64,000 bases of DNA from Branchinecta lynchi (GCA_023053575.1 JAKZAP010000004.1:3453572-3517571); one strand, 5' to 3'; shown: positions 39,578-52,174, numbered from the stretch's first letter. Notes: generated from the sequence alone by a model not told the origin. Program-made: numbers and translations.

Positions 39578-40788
39578 ACTATAACTTCTTACGGTTAACT
39601 TCTAAGGATATGATTTTTTCTTCGTTTTTTGCTATAGCCTTTTACAATAAAATATTTCACATCGTAATAAACTGATTTATTGATACGAAAAATGCCCCAA
39701 AACACACTCTCAGTATCCAATTAAGTTGAAAGCTTCTCACGATGCCCCTTAGAGCGCTGGCGGAATCTACGTAGTCTTGTAGTAATGAAAGGAAACATTC
39801 ACTTTCTAGCATTCGACCAACCTCATTAAACTCGTTCAGTCATAATTAACCTTTCCTGAGGTCGGAAAGCCGACTACTTATTTTTTCAAAAAAACGTAGC
39901 TTTCCCCCAAACTATTAAGAAGTTCTTATTACTTCGGAAATCCTTTTCGGCTCCTAAAAGGAAGTCGGGAAACGAACTTGGTTTATACTTCAGAGAACTT
40001 GAGCCAAACTTTTTATTTGCTAGAATGCGGAGCTGGGGCCTAAAGTCGACTTTCGTTTTCCCTTCGACTTTCATTTTCCCTTCGACTTTCGTCTCCCCGA
40101 AAACATTCCTGTGACTTTTTATTCAGTTTTGGTTATTCAGGAAGTGAACTGTCGTAAGTTAAAGCAAACGTTTCACTTATAGTGCCAATGCAACCTACTT
40201 CCGTAATCGCTCCATCATTTCTTAAACCCGGAGACCTGAATTTTACGCGGTACATTTTACCCCCCTAACGACAACTGATTCGTTATATTTATCCTCAGAG
40301 TCCAGTGAGGGTTCGACAACTATCAAAATTATAACTCACCTTTTCATTCCTCGTTTAGGGGTAGGCAACTAACATCGTTAGAGCTCTAAAACGAGGAAAG
40401 AAATTGTGAAGTTTAAATTTGTAAGTTGCTGACCCCTCATAGATTATAAACAGAGGAAAAGAACGGCGAGCTTTCCGAGCACCTCGCACTACAAAGTGTT
40501 GCTGAGATGTTCTGAAACAGTTGACTACTTGAAAACTCAGCTATGCCTACAAAAAATTACACAAGGCTTCGGCTGTTTTAGCCTCTTTCCATGTTCCTTG
40601 ACTTGGATGACAAACTTTGAAAAAATTTGTATAACCGATTTTCGGACCAATATGCTTCTCTGACACATTGAGAGGGAGTTCAGTAAAGAAAACAAACTTG
40701 GCAAGCGTGACAGATGGAATATACTTATGAAGCATAGTCTCTGGAACGAGATGGATATAAATTCTACTGAAATAGAATGAATTAATAG
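39578..40788. other. Intron 2 stretch with family H fragment
   Basis: 40190-40275 carries CAACCTACTTCCGTAATCGC and AACCCGGAGACC (family H). Three tandem CCTTCGACTTTC(A/G)T phrases lie at 40062-40095. No gene seen. Confidence 0.4.
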
Positions 40789-41527
40789 TTGCCTTTTTGC
40801 AAATATCATGGTATCTGTTTCCACGGTAACTGGATCAGATAACGTGGTATCTGATATGCGGTTGATCTGCAAAAACGACAATTGCCGAAATTGCGTTTTT
40901 CGAAGTCATCCCAAAAGAAAAACTGGTTATTCAGTCACATCACTAAGTGCCAAACTTCTTTGCCACCAATTTGACAAAAGTGAAATGACTTTTTCAGATA
41001 CCACGATCAGTTACCACGGTAGGATCGTGGTATCTGAATATCAGATACCATGATAACTAGCCTGATACCACGATAACTTCAAAAACGCCTTTTGACCGTG
41101 GTAGAAGATACCGCGATAACTGCAAAAATGACTTTAGACTGTAGTATCAAATACCATTAGTAGTTTTTGCAGTTTACCGTCAAAAGGCATTTATGCAATT
41201 ATCGTGGTATCTAGTCAGTTATCGTGGTATCAGATATTCAGATACTACGGTTCGACCGTGGTATCTGAAAAGTCATCTCATTTTCATCAAATTTTGTCCG
41301 ATTGGTGAGTAAGAAGTTTAGCACTTAGTGATGTAACTGGATACCTGTTTTTCTTTTGGGATGACTTCGAAAAGTGCAATTTCAGCAATAGTCGTTTTTG
41401 CAAAGCACCGTGTGTCAGATACCACGATACCTGCAAAAACGACTAATTGCAGATCTAGTTACCGTGGTAACAGATACCATGGTATCAGCAAAAAATGCAA
41501 CTATTGTATCTGCAAAAACGCAACTAA
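40789..41527. mobile_element. Two MITE family A copies in inverted arrangement
   Basis: The first copy (about 40789-41160) is followed by a second read in the opposite orientation (about 41161-41527). Together they make a large imperfect palindrome: ACATCACTAAGTGCCAAACTT near 40938 is mirrored by TTTAGCACTTAGTGATGT near 41317. Confidence 0.7.
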
Positions 41528-41573
41528 TATCACAGCCACGCCGTGCCCTTTAAAATTTTATCTTTTGTTGTAG

Positions 41574-41783
41574 GTGCGTTGATAAATTCTGCGATCCCGT
41601 GAAAGCGGGAGGAACTAGTCTACCGGAGTTGATGATCTGCGCACCTTGGGCCAAAGAAAGCTTCTCCTGCCTAGCAAACGGCATTGATCATACTGCTTGC
41701 TGCAAGGCCCGAGGGCTTCCAAGCGTCTGCGTTGAGCTCTGCTCGGGGAACATCACGTCGCGAGTTGACTTCAATCACTTCAA
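41574..41783 (+). CDS. Exon of Ig/FN3/DB-module protein: cysteine-rich DB module
   Basis: Acceptor TTTTGTTGTAG, donor GTAAGT; phase 2 in, phase 2 out. With TT from the previous exon it reads LCVDKFCDPVKAGGTSLPEL, then CAPWAKESFSCLANGIDHTA and CCKARGLPSVCVELCSGNIT. The spacing C...C...C...CC(x)7C(x)3C is that of the nematode DB module found with Ig and FN3 domains in secreted or membrane proteins. Disulphide-rich content argues for an extracellular location. It joins in frame to the exon at 57921, which supplies further cysteines (KCVQYMDDLSNC). Confidence 0.85.
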
Positions 41784-42360
41784 GTAAGTGTTGGGTTCGT
41801 AACGTGCGTATCGCTGTAAAAGCCAGGCGTCACCTTCCAGATTACCAGACGTCCGCGGCTTCCGCATAGTCAAGCCAACCCATCCAAATTTTCATGATAA
41901 TGATGACATCCAATTTTGCCATTCTTCAACATTTCCTAGATGTCCCCTTCGCATTTCAGATTTCTCTTGCATACCATTTCCCTTTTCTTCCCCCATTTAC
42001 ATTTTTGTTGTCTCTCGAACGGGTTGCCTCTATGGCACCTTCCAGACATCCGGAATCTGGGGGGGTCCAACACCCCGGACTTCCAGACATTTTTGGCCTG
42101 GCTTCACTTTCCAGATCCGTCTCGACGAAAACGGCTGTCTGGAATCCGGAAGAAAAATCTGGAAGGTGAAGCCTCACCTTAACAAACAAATATTGCAGTA
42201 TTTGCTACTGGGACAAGAAACAGCCATCTCATCGAAAAGTTCAGTATAGCTAATCCGTTAGCGGCTGTCCTGGGATCCATCAAGAGGACGAAGCAAAACT
42301 GTAACCACCCATGGAGCTCCATGATGTTCCGGTTTACTGAATTTTAATTATTTGATTATA
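41784..42360. other. Intron 3 start, short MITE fragment
   Basis: TCCAGACATCCGGAATCTGG-type inverted phrases at 41820-42180 (CACCTTCCAGA at the left, TCTGGAAGGTG at 42158-42168) hint at a small inverted-repeat element. A family B scrap (TTGCAGTATTTGCTACTGGG) lies at 42193. No gene. Confidence 0.4.
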
Positions 42361-42611
42361 TTCAAATAATGTTACATCAATACATCAGTTACGATTCTTC
42401 ATCAGCGATATTTCGGCCCTTCTTGGCAAGGGTCCTCGTCAGACTGTCAATCTTCTGGGTCAACGTCGCGGAAGGAAACAAACTTGTAATTCCTTCCCCG
42501 GTGTTGACCCAGAAGATTGACAGCCTGACGAGGACCCTTGCCAAGAAAGGGCGAAATATCGCTGATGAAGAATCTTAGCTGAGGTATATCCGTTGTAAAC
42601 ATTGTTTGAAT
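42361..42611. mobile_element. Foldback family C: near-perfect hairpin
   Basis: The arms of about 100 bp (42376-42480 and 42489-42590) are mutual inverse copies. The left has TACGATTCTTCATCAGCGAT and CCCTTCTTGGCAAGGGTCC; the right has GACCCTTGCCAAGAAAGGGC and ATCGCTGATGAAGAATCTTA. Transcription would give a long hairpin. Confidence 0.8.
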
Positions 42612-42782
42612 ATATTTTTCAGAGTCAGCTTAGGCTCAAAGAGTATTTATTTTGGTTGTTGTTGATGTTATGTTGTTTCTTTCTCTTTTAATTTTTTTAC
42701 CATACTCCGTCTTTACCTAGACGGGTTACAAATAAAATTTAATTTAAATTTAATTTAATTAATCTTGATGGTGCAAAATGGA

Positions 42783-43275
42783 TGCGTCAGCTGAATTTTA
42801 TTGGAGCTCGGCTTTCTTGGCAAAGGTCCTCTTCAGGTTAAAACCGCTCAAGTTTAAAAAACGAACTTGCGGGAAACACAAAATTAAAGATTCTAGCCTA
42901 GCGTCAAGTATTTAACTTCGTAAATTCCTTCGCGAGACTTGCTTGGAGTTAAAAAGGTTTTTGTGGTTTTATTTTGGACACGGTTTTATTGATTTTATTT
43001 TGGATTAATCTTGTCTCTGAAAAGATAATTTCATCTCTAATTCGGATTAATTTTATCTCAGTAGAGATAAGATTAATCCCAGTAGCAAATACAGCAGTTA
43101 AGTTTAATCCTTACTCGGATAAACTTTTTACAGTATCGTCGTCTGGAAGTTGTGACAAGATATTCGGCCAAGACCTAAACAATTTCCATTAAAATAAATA
43201 TAGAAAATAACTCAAAAACAATTATGTCAGCCATAGGATATTCTTCAGTGATATTTCGGCAATTCTTGCCGAGTG
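42783..43275. mobile_element. Fragments of families C and B
   Basis: 42783-42905 and 43224-43275 are degraded family C ends (GCGTCAGCTGAATTTTATTG; GATATTTCGGCAATTCTTGCC). 43001-43134 is family B without its left terminus (GGATTAATCTTGTCTC ... TTTTTACAGTA). Confidence 0.5.
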
Positions 43276-44329
43276 TCTTCTTCAATGTAGTGAACCAATG
43301 AGAGTGGCAACGTCTCCACTTCCTCTACAAGGTCAAAAACATTAGAACCGCTGACAAGTCACGCACACTAATTTACATTCGAACTTAATTTTAAAATAAT
43401 AGACTACATTGTTTGAATATGTTTCAAAGTCAGATTGGGCTAAAAAAAAAAATTTTTTTTTTTTTTTAAATTCGTTACATAAACGAGTTCTTTTTTAACT
43501 AGGTTTGTGTTTTTCATCTTCGTATTTCCTTTATACCTGAAAACCCATATTATTTCATATCATAATTCTAGCAGCCAAAACGTAGACTTTCCTATTAGGT
43601 TTCCCACAAAGAGAAAAAATATAATTATAAAAAAGAATTGCAACTCCCTTCCGTCCTAGGGAACTCCTCATTGTGGTGGCTTTTCTTTAAAGTTTATTTG
43701 AACTTTTAACCTAATTTTGAAGCCTAGATAACTCGAGATTGAAAAAAGTTTCAACAAAAATTGGTCTCAAAGGATCCTTTATTTCAAAAGGATGATCATT
43801 ATTTGAGTAACCTACACATTTACCAATTAATCGTTACAGTCTCAAAAATGGAATCAGAGTTGGTCTTAAGCCGAAACAATGTATTTTGAGATCGTCTTTC
43901 ATATCAGAAATGTTTTTCTGACACTCACTTCTGGAGAATAAAATGTTTTTCTCAAGGGACTGAAATTACCCCCGGATACACAATCCGTGATATTTAGTTA
44001 CAAAGCGCCATTCGAGGGAGAAAATAATAGATGTTTGCCAGAGATAAATTTTTCTAACGCTGCGGCCTCTTGAAGAGGGATGTGGCAAACAATCTTGCAA
44101 AGTATTAGGCTAAGGTTCAACTCTGAACGAGGAAAGGAGTACAGAATAGGAACGAATCTAATAAAACAGACGATTTGCATAATGCAATAACAACAGCATA
44201 ACATTTTTTTTTTATATGATGTAAATAAATAGATATATATTTTGTAAATACATAAAAACACAAGCATTTTTTTTACACGTCCAGTGTAGAGACAGAGTAT
44301 GGTAATTAAACGAAAAATAAAGAAATATT
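43276..44329. other. Intron 3 stretch, no feature recognised
   Basis: An A/T homopolymer palindrome lies at about 43442-43468. No gene or family repeat is supported. Confidence 0.4.
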
Positions 44330-44490
44330 CAAACAATGTTTACAACGGATATACGTCAGCTACTAGTCTTCATCAGCGATACTTCGGCCCTTCTTGGCAA
44401 GGGTCCTCGTCAGGCTGTCAATCTTCTTGGTCAACGTCGCGGAAGGAAACAAACCTGTAATAAATAACTGAAGCTTCTACGGACTATAAA
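44330..44490. mobile_element. Foldback family C, half copy
   Basis: CAACGGATATACGTCAGCTA, CTTCATCAGCGATACTTCGG, CCTCGTCAGGCTGTCAATC and CGCGGAAGGAAACAAACC match the left arm of other copies; there is no right arm. Confidence 0.6.
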
Positions 44491-44765
44491 TATCTTATCA
44501 GGGCAAATTACTTTCGAATACCACTGTAAGGAAAAAACTAGTCCTGAGATTTAATTTTTGACACGGCCGCTGTTTTTGCTGCACGATTGGGGCGATGACA
44601 GGGAAGGTTTTTTTTTCTGTATTTTAATCAGTTTCGGTTTCGTTATTAATAAGGGACTGAAAATTTAAATATTATTTCATCAAAGAAACAACACTACCAC
44701 AACAACCAAAGTAATTAAAATTCACGAAACCGAAACATCATGGAGTCCATGGGTGATTTCAGGAC

Positions 44766-45030
44766 CAGTGCTGCCACTTTTCTCTAACGCAACTTGTGAT
44801 TTTTGGCCGCAAAATCTGTGACATTCTGTCGCCTACGAAACTGTGTCCTTTTTGCCAACTGTTTACGAGAAATCTCGCTTCATCATCTTCATAATTATTT
44901 GACTCAACCTTTTTGCTTATTTTCGAATATTCTGGTAAGAAACCGGCTGGGGAACCGGTTGCATAATGTCGAAGAAGACGAAAACCTGTGAAAAATCGCA
45001 AAATTCTGCGACCAGTGGCAACACTGTTCA
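44766..45030. mobile_element. MITE family F, copy 2
   Basis: CAGTGCTGCCACTTTTCTCT at the left and CTGCGACCAGTGGCAACACT at the right; related to 460-749. Confidence 0.65.
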
Positions 45031-45289
45031 GGACAGTGTTAGGCTTGTGAGCCTGTTGTTAGGTAGCTTGGGTACCCAGGTATTTAGAACGACCTTTGTT
45101 CTTCTGTCCCGACACTAAAAACCCAGAAAGAAGGAACACATACATTACATTTGAACCTCTCTGAATCACTTCACAACGTAAACATCTTATCCCATTTAAA
45201 TTCATTTGAACTAATATCCGAGTTCTGACTTAAAGCAAAGCTCGCACTATTAACAGTTTATGTTTCAATATTCAGAACTATCGGAATAC

Positions 45290-45545
45290 TGTATAGCCAG
45301 GCTCTGCTTTTAACAAATTATTCACGGCCTTGGCTGTTTAAGCCTTTCCCCAAGCACACTGAATTCTAGCAAAATCTCGGCAAAATTCAAATAACCGGTT
45401 TTACTTATCAGTAGCATGAGATGCAGACACTTGTCGAGAGTATAATGCGCACAGGAAATACAGAATCGCGGCAAGTGCAAAGACACGTGAGGTGTCGATA
45501 GGGGGTTTAGAATGTAACATACGACATTTGGATCTCCGGGTATAA
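45290..45545. mobile_element. Repeat family H fragment
   Basis: GGCTGTTTAAGCCTTTCCCC, AAATAACCGG and GGATCTCCGGGTATAAG parallel the copy at 63256-63577. Confidence 0.45.
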
Positions 45546-45550
45546 GAACT

Positions 45551-45966
45551 AATAGTTATGTTTTTGCTGATACCATTGTATCTGTTACCACGGTAACTGG
45601 ATCTGCAATTAGTCGTTTTGCAGTTATCGTGGTATATGACACACGGTGCTCTGCAAAAACGACTATTGCCGAGATTGCACTTTTCGAAGTCATCCCAAAA
45701 GAAAACAGATATCCAGTTACATCACTAAGTGCTAAACTTCTTTCTCACCAATCTGACAAAATTTGATGAAAGTGAGATGACTTTTCAGATACCACGACCA
45801 GTTACCACCTTCGGACCATAGTATCTGAATATCTGATACCACGATAACTGGCCAGATACCACGATAATTGCAAAAACGCCTCTTGACCGTGGTATCAGAT
45901 ACCACGATAACTGCAAAAACGACTTTAGACCGTGGTAACAAATACCATGGTATCAGCAAAACTAAT
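45551..45966. mobile_element. MITE family A copy
   Basis: AGTTATGTTTTTGCTGATACC at the left, GGTATCAGCAAAACTA at the right, with the full set of internal GATACCACGATAACTGC motifs. Confidence 0.72.
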
Positions 45967-46719
45967 GGTGGGCTTACATACTGCATGAAATCGGAGCGTA
46001 TTTTGAAATCTGGACCGATTTCTCAAATACGTCCGTATTGCTAGAAATGTTTTCAATTTCAAAACGTGCGTATAATACGCTCGGATTTTACGCAGTGTGT
46101 AAATGCCCCATATTGAGTGCTATTACGGTAGTAGGTGGCACTTTACATTACAGGTATGACACGTCCTTCAATAAATAAAGATACTAACCTATCCGGGTTT
46201 CTCAATACTTAATTTTACGTATTTACTTTTCTTCGTCTTCTTCTGCCGATCATTCGTATATTGGTACTGTCACTCGAACTAAATACACATAGATGCCGGT
46301 GCATATATCAAATAACATAAATGTGCGGTGTTTTACAGCAGACAGCCACAGGAAGATCAGCTGCACCTAACTTCTGTATGAGGTGTAGCCTCCCCCACTC
46401 TCCCAACTTCTTGTCCAGGAGGGGTAGGCGTAGGGGGGGGGGGGGGGGGGGCTTGGAAAACTGAAAGAAAATGTAATGAGTTGGCGAAGATGTTCTTACG
46501 GAAGATGTTCCAGAATGGGGAAGATACAAAATATGAGGAAGAGCAGTGGCATTGTGGTGCTGGCAAGGGATTTTTGGTTAAATCGCAACGTATCGGAAAC
46601 GGTACAATACGTTGTTAGTGGAGTGTCCCGTGGAACATTCCACTATTGCGAGCGCTGTAGTAGCTTTCGGCTTTCGGTTTTCGATTTTCACCGTATTTTG
46701 TGGATCTCATAACTCGTGA
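45967..46719. other. Intron 3 stretch with poly-G
   Basis: A G run of about 18 is at 46433-46450. No gene supported. Confidence 0.4.
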
Positions 46720-47440
46720 ACCAGTGCAGGTATCAAGTTCAAACTTGGTACACTAGTGAGTATTGGGGTTCAGTTTTGCCTTTTGGAGTACCACCCCCCA
46801 CCACAACCCAGTTCAGAGGCAAAGGGGCCCAGATTGCCCAGTGAGTAATGTTCATAACTTGATCAGAACTGGACATAGGACGATGAAATTCCTTGTACAT
46901 GTAGCTCCTAGGGCTAGGAAATTGCTTTCAAAGTTGCACCTCCCCCACCCACCCCGATCATGGGCAACTGGGCCCAGATTGCCCAGGAGTAAATTTCGTT
47001 ACCCGTGACAGGAATCAACAGGTATCACGTTGAAACTTGGTAGGTTTGTGAGCATTGGGGTCTCTTATCACTTTTTGTGGGTCCCAAACGCCACCCCCAT
47101 TTGGTTCAGGGGCAATTATGCTCAGATTGCCCATTTTTTATGTTTTTAACTTGACAATAACTGGAGATACGGCGATGAAATTCCTTTGTGCTTTTGGATC
47201 ATTGGGGTTTTGGGATATATTATTATGTGGAATTGAACCACCCCCCACCCTTCCCGTCCATGGGCAAGTGGGCCCAAATTGCCCATGAATTTTTTTTTTG
47301 AACCGTGACTGGAATCAAACTCTAAGCTGGTATACTTGAGGAAAAGAGGTGTAAATACGCATTTTTATGGGTCCCGACCCCCCCCCCTTTCCCGTTCATG
47401 GACAGCTGGACCCAGATTTCCCATGAGTCAAGTTCTTCTA
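46720..47440. repeat. Diverged tandem repeat, about 300-bp period
   Basis: Copies of CATGGGCAA(C/G)TGGGCCCA followed by GATTGCCCA lie at about 46961 and 47261, with weaker ones near 46820 and 47395. The shared phrases AACTTGGTA and GACGATGAAATTCCTT mark the same periodicity. No coding sense. Confidence 0.65.
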
Positions 47441-47971
47441 TGACAGGTCTTCAAGTCCTCTTGTATATTTGGGGAGGTACATCCATGTATGAGGACTAAA
47501 CGGCAACAAATAAGACGACACGACGTACTTTAATCTTTAATGAACAGTTGGAAACTGGACTGTTTTTTCATATGATCGATGATGTGCCGTTCTTAATTAA
47601 TTGTGACAAAGGGGGTATTAGTCTGCTACGATTTGATTTATTGCACTTGTTATTACCTTGTGGAAGAGGTTTAAAGGTTTGGATTGCCTGGCAGACCATT
47701 GTTCGAGCTCAAGCTGTTCGTGCAAGGTCTTCAACATTTCTTTGGATTTATACTTACGGTTTGCTTACATTTAAAGCTTTTAGAGTGGGATTATTACAAA
47801 TTAGGCTATTTCAATATTTGTTTGGTTATTGGGGGTGTGAACAGTCTTGGTTCCAAAGCTGTTTGTATATAATATGTGATAAACATTTTACTTTCAGACT
47901 CCACGTCTGAGCGCTTGCGCACTTGTTAAAGGACCCGTCTTGCCTATCGTACTGTTTCGGATCACTCTGTT
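47441..47971. other. Intron 3 stretch; a 120-codon frame without support
   Basis: The open frame 47548-47910 has no motif, no homologue that I recognise and no splice signals. Nothing else is seen. Confidence 0.35.
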
Positions 47972-48252
47972 CCAGCCCCTACTTACCGTAGATACTACGC
48001 ATGACGTCACGAATTTTAGCTTCTTGGCGTCAAGGCTGGAACGAATTTTTCTATTTTTGCCAAAATATCACTCCACGGGGTAATCCAGCCAATCACGTTA
48101 CAGATGTTACCACACTTACTGTTACAAAGATCCGTAGTTAACTCTTAGTTACTGTTGGGATTAGGTTGGAACGGTCAGCGTAGTAACTTTTCGTGAGGTT
48201 GGAACGGAAATAGTAACTAATATCTACTATTGTTAGAAGGGTGGAACACGCT
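47972..48252. mobile_element. MITE family E, copy 2
   Basis: CTGTTCCAGCCCCTACTTACC at the left, GAAGGGTGGAACACGCT at the right. The internal AAGGCTGGAACGAATTTTTC matches the copy at 59337-59960. Confidence 0.68.
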
Positions 48253-48307
48253 CTCTATGTCCTTAATCGTTCAGTCCGTTATCACCTCTGAGATTTCCTT
48301 TTTATGG

Positions 48308-50492
48308 CACTTGCCCTTCGGCCAAGTGCCATATAGCGATCGCAATTTCTGTCCGTCCGTCGGTCTGTCGGTCTGTCCAGGTTTTGCTAGTTCGGGCACT
48401 TCCACATAAGCTAGGATGATAAAACTTGGCAGGCATATCAGGGACCCCAAATGATTAAGTTGGAAATAGTCACTTCCCCGATCCGAGCACCGTGGGGGGA
48501 GTGGAGGGAGGGGGAATCCGGAATCTTGAGGTATTTTTAACTTTTGAACGGGTGATCGGATCTCGATGAAACTTGATATTTGGAACGACCTCATGCCTCA
48601 GACGACCCACTTAAAATCCGGACCGGATCCGGTGACTTTTGGGGGGAGCTGGAGGGGGCAACCGGAAATCTTGGGAAACGCTATGAGTGGAGGGATCGAG
48701 ATGAAACTTGGTGGGAAGACACCTAGCAAACACTAGATACATCGTTGACATAACCGAGCCGATTCGGGCACTGTGGGGGGGAGTGGAGGGAGGGGGAATC
48801 CGGAATCTTGAGGTATTTATAACTTTTGAACGGGTGATCGGATCTCGATGGAACTTGATATTTGGAAAGACCTCATGCCTCAGACGACCTACTTAAAATC
48901 TGGACCGGATCCGGTGACTTTTGGGGGGAGCTGGAGGGGGCAACCGGAAATCTTGGGAAACGCTATGAGTGGAGGGATCGAGATGAAACTTGGTGGGAAG
49001 ACACCTAGCAAACACTAGATACATCATTGACATAACCGAGCCGATTCGGGTACTGTGGGGGGAGTAGAGGGAGGGGGAATCCGGAATCTTGAGGTATTTA
49101 TAACTTTTGAACGGGTGATCGGATCTCGATGGAACTTGATATTTGGAAAGACCTCATGCCTCAGACGACCTACTTAAAATCCGGACCGGATCCGGTGACT
49201 TTTGGGGGGAGCTGGATGGGGCAACCGGAAATCTTGGGAAACGCTATGAGTGGAGGGATCGAGATGAAACTTGGTGGGAAGACACCTAGCAAACACTAGA
49301 TACATCATTGACATAACCGAGCCGATTCGGGTACTGTGGGGGGAGTAGAGGGAGGGGGAATCCGGAATCTTGAGGTATTTATAACTTTTGAACGGGTGAT
49401 CGGATCTCGATGGAACTTGATATTTGGAAAGACCTCATCCCTCAGACGACCCACTTAAAATCTGGACCGGATCCGGTGACTTTTGGGGGGAGCTGGAGGG
49501 GGCAACCGGAAATCTTGGGAAACGCTATGAGTGGAGGGATCAAGATGAAACTTGGTGGGAAGACACCTAGCAAACACTAGATACATCGTTGACATAACCG
49601 AGCCGATTCGGGCACTGTGGGGGGAGTAGAGGGAGGGGTAATCCGGAATCTTGAGGTATTTATAACTTTTGAACGGGGGATCGGATCTCGATGGAACTTG
49701 ATATTTGGAAAGACCTCATCCCTCAGACGACCCACTTAAAATCTGGACCGGATCCGGTGACTTTTGGGGGGAGCTGGAGGGGGCAACCGGAAATCTTGGG
49801 AAACGCTATGAGTGGAGGGATCGAGATGAAACTTGGTGGGAAGACACCTAGCAAACACTAGATACATCATTGACATAACCGAGCCGATTCGGGTACTGTG
49901 GGGGGAGTAGAGGGAGGGGGAATCCGGAATCTTGAGGTATTTATAACTTTTGAACGGGTGATCGGATCTCGATGGAACTTGATATTTGGAAAGACCTCAT
50001 CTCTCAGACGACCCACTTAAAATCTGGACCGGATCCGGTGACTTTTGGGGGGAGCTGGAGGGGGCAACCGGAAATCTTTGGAAACGCTATGAGTGGAGGG
50101 ATCGAGATGAAACTTGGTGGGAAGACACCTAGCAAACACTAGATACATCATTGACATAACCGAGCCGATTCGGGCACTGTCGGGGGAGTGGAGGGAGGGG
50201 GAATCCGGAATCTTGAGGTATTGTTAACTTTTGAACGGGTGACCGGATCTCGATGAAACTTGATATTTGGAAAGACCTCATGCCTCAGACGACCCACTTA
50301 AAATCCGGACCGGATCCGGTGACTTTTGGGGGGAGCTGGAGGGGAGAACCGGAAATATTGGAAAACGGTATGAGTGGAGGGATCGAGATGAAACTTGGTG
50401 GGAAGACACCTAGCAAACACTAGATATATCATTGACATAACCGAGCCGTGCCTACTCGTAACAAGTGCCATATGAGCTCGTAGCTCTTGTTT
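48308..50492. repeat. 281-bp satellite, seven copies, inside a repeat-ended element
   Basis: The marker GGTGACTTTTGG falls at 48631, 48913, 49194, 49475, 49756, 50037 and 50318, a spacing of 281-282 bp. Copies are very similar, the first and last least so. The array is flanked at the left by ATGGCACTTG...CCAAGTGCCATATAG with GTCCGTCC runs, and at the right by ACAAGTGCCATATGAGC. This suggests the array belongs to a mobile element. No coding frame persists through it. Confidence 0.88.
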
Positions 50493-50718
50493 CTGTGTAA
50501 TTTTTAACCACCGTAACGGCAGCATGCGGGCTTTCGCCTATTGCTTCCGAAGAGCTTCAGTGATCAGAATAGACTTTTCCCCATGTTTCTCATTGAAACC
50601 ATGGGTTCAGGTTACTTTTATTTTAAAGCAATTGATAATAATATAAATTACCTTAAATCACAGCTTGGAGTGAAATAAGGATCCTGTTGAATCACTCCTT
50701 GTGATGACTGTTGCCCAG

Positions 50719-51020
50719 ACGAAAAATTTTTCTCAAAATAGTAGTATGAAGTAGTACGAAAAAGTAGCATGCAGTACTAACTGATGCTACTACATGCTTC
50801 TACTTCAAGGCTACCGTGTTACTGCTTACTACTATATGCTACTTTTAGCAAGACTGGATGCGCAAGACAGGATGTTACTGGATACTACTACTTAAGATTG
50901 GAGCAATCGGTGGCACCTTAAATGATAGTATTCTTTGCTATTATATAGTATTACGTGCAACTTTTTCATACTACTACCATACTACTACGCAGGCTACAAG
51001 TTTTTCATCGGGGCATCTGT
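50719..51020. mobile_element. MITE family G, copy 3 (inverted)
   Basis: GAAAAATTTTTCTCAAAATAG at the left and GCTACAAGTTTTTCATCGGGG at the right. GTAGTACGAAAAAGTAGCATG and ACTACCATACTACTACGC inside. Confidence 0.65.
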
Positions 51021-51021
51021 G

Positions 51022-51242
51022 GTTGGTTACAGTCTAGTGCAGGATTCTGGTGCATCCCAGTCAAATTTCCACGGTTTGTCTCTCCACTCAGCATCCAAAC
51101 GGCGTTTGAATGCTTCTGTCGATTCAGCAGCAACAGTGTCCTCCTTGAGGTTGTTCCAGAGGTTCACGATCCGGTTCGAGAAGAAGTTGCATCTTGCTCC
51201 AGTCCTTGCGTGATGTTTGCGGATACGTTTTGGGTGTCCTCG

Positions 51243-51276
<34 letters not shown>

Positions 51277-51575
51277 TATTTGAATCCTTCAAAACTGAAG
51301 AGTAATGTATAAAAAGGTTCTTATGTGGGAGGGGTCAATCTCCAGGAGCTCATTTTCTTGATTGGTTGAGAGGAGTTTGTGTGCCTGGATCATGTCCCCT
51401 CGTTTCCGCCTGTATACTAAGGAGGGGAGGTTGAGTTTCTTCAGCCGCTCACTGTAGGCTTGTTTTACAAACCGGCGATCAGCTTAGTGGCCCGTCGTTG
51501 GATTTGTTCAAGAGCTGCCTTGTCCTTTTTGAATCGGGGGGTGGCCAGTATGGGGGCCGGCAGTGATACAAGCTC
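51022..51575 (-). pseudogene. LINE (CR1/L2-like) C-terminal fragment, frame-broken
   Basis: Minus-strand peptides in order: KDKAALEQIQRRATKL (near 51490), then after a frame break YRRKRGDMIQAHKLL and TNQENELLEIDPSHIRT, then FSNRIVNLWNNLKED with FKRRLDAEWRDKPW. This is the standard C-terminal order of CR1/L2-type reverse transcriptases. An (ATT)n microsatellite (51245-51279) interrupts it. A stop occurs after the GL that follows RRATKLIA. It is a dead copy. Confidence 0.75.
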
Positions 51576-52174
51576 GTTAGCTAGTCCTCATAAATGGACG
51601 AGCTGAAACGGTAAGACATCCCAGTTGATGGGTTTGTAGTCTTCGAGAATCCCGTCGGAATTTCAAGAGTCAACTATGTTAGAATGTTGGAATACAAATT
51701 TTGTGCACGGCGAGTTGGCAGGCAGATTATTTTTACATCAGATATTTGAATCCACCGAATCATTTTGACTCATCTAATGTTTTTTTTTGTCACCCGGAGC
51801 TCTGTTAATAACGGTCAGAATGTGCGCCACCTGTACGACAACCCCAAATTCACCCAGACGCGGAGAATTTGAATTCGAACAAAAGCTAAGTCATTGCTGA
51901 AGAAAGAAAGATAATGATGTTAACTTGTTAAGACATGTCTTGCAAGGAATTCTGTCATTTTTAGCGTATTTTTCCGGAATGGCTTTCCTATGTTGTTGTT
52001 ATATATGTCAAGCACAACCAGATAGAGGTACCGCGAATCCGAAAGAATAAGTTCATTCGAAAATATCGATCGTCTTTGGATAGTGGAAAAACGAAGGAAC
52101 GTATTCTTAACAGGATTCAAGCCTATTAACTAGACTGTCAGGTCTTAGCCCTATTCGGTTAGACTCTAAACAAG
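51576..52174. other. Intron 3 stretch, no feature recognised
   Basis: No gene or family repeat supported. Confidence 0.4.

Noticed and set aside
47548..47910. 120-codon + strand frame
   Set aside because: No motif, no splice signals, surrounded by repeats.
48308..50492. Possible CRISPR array
   Set aside because: 281-bp units directly abut with no unique spacers; it is a satellite in a eukaryotic intron.
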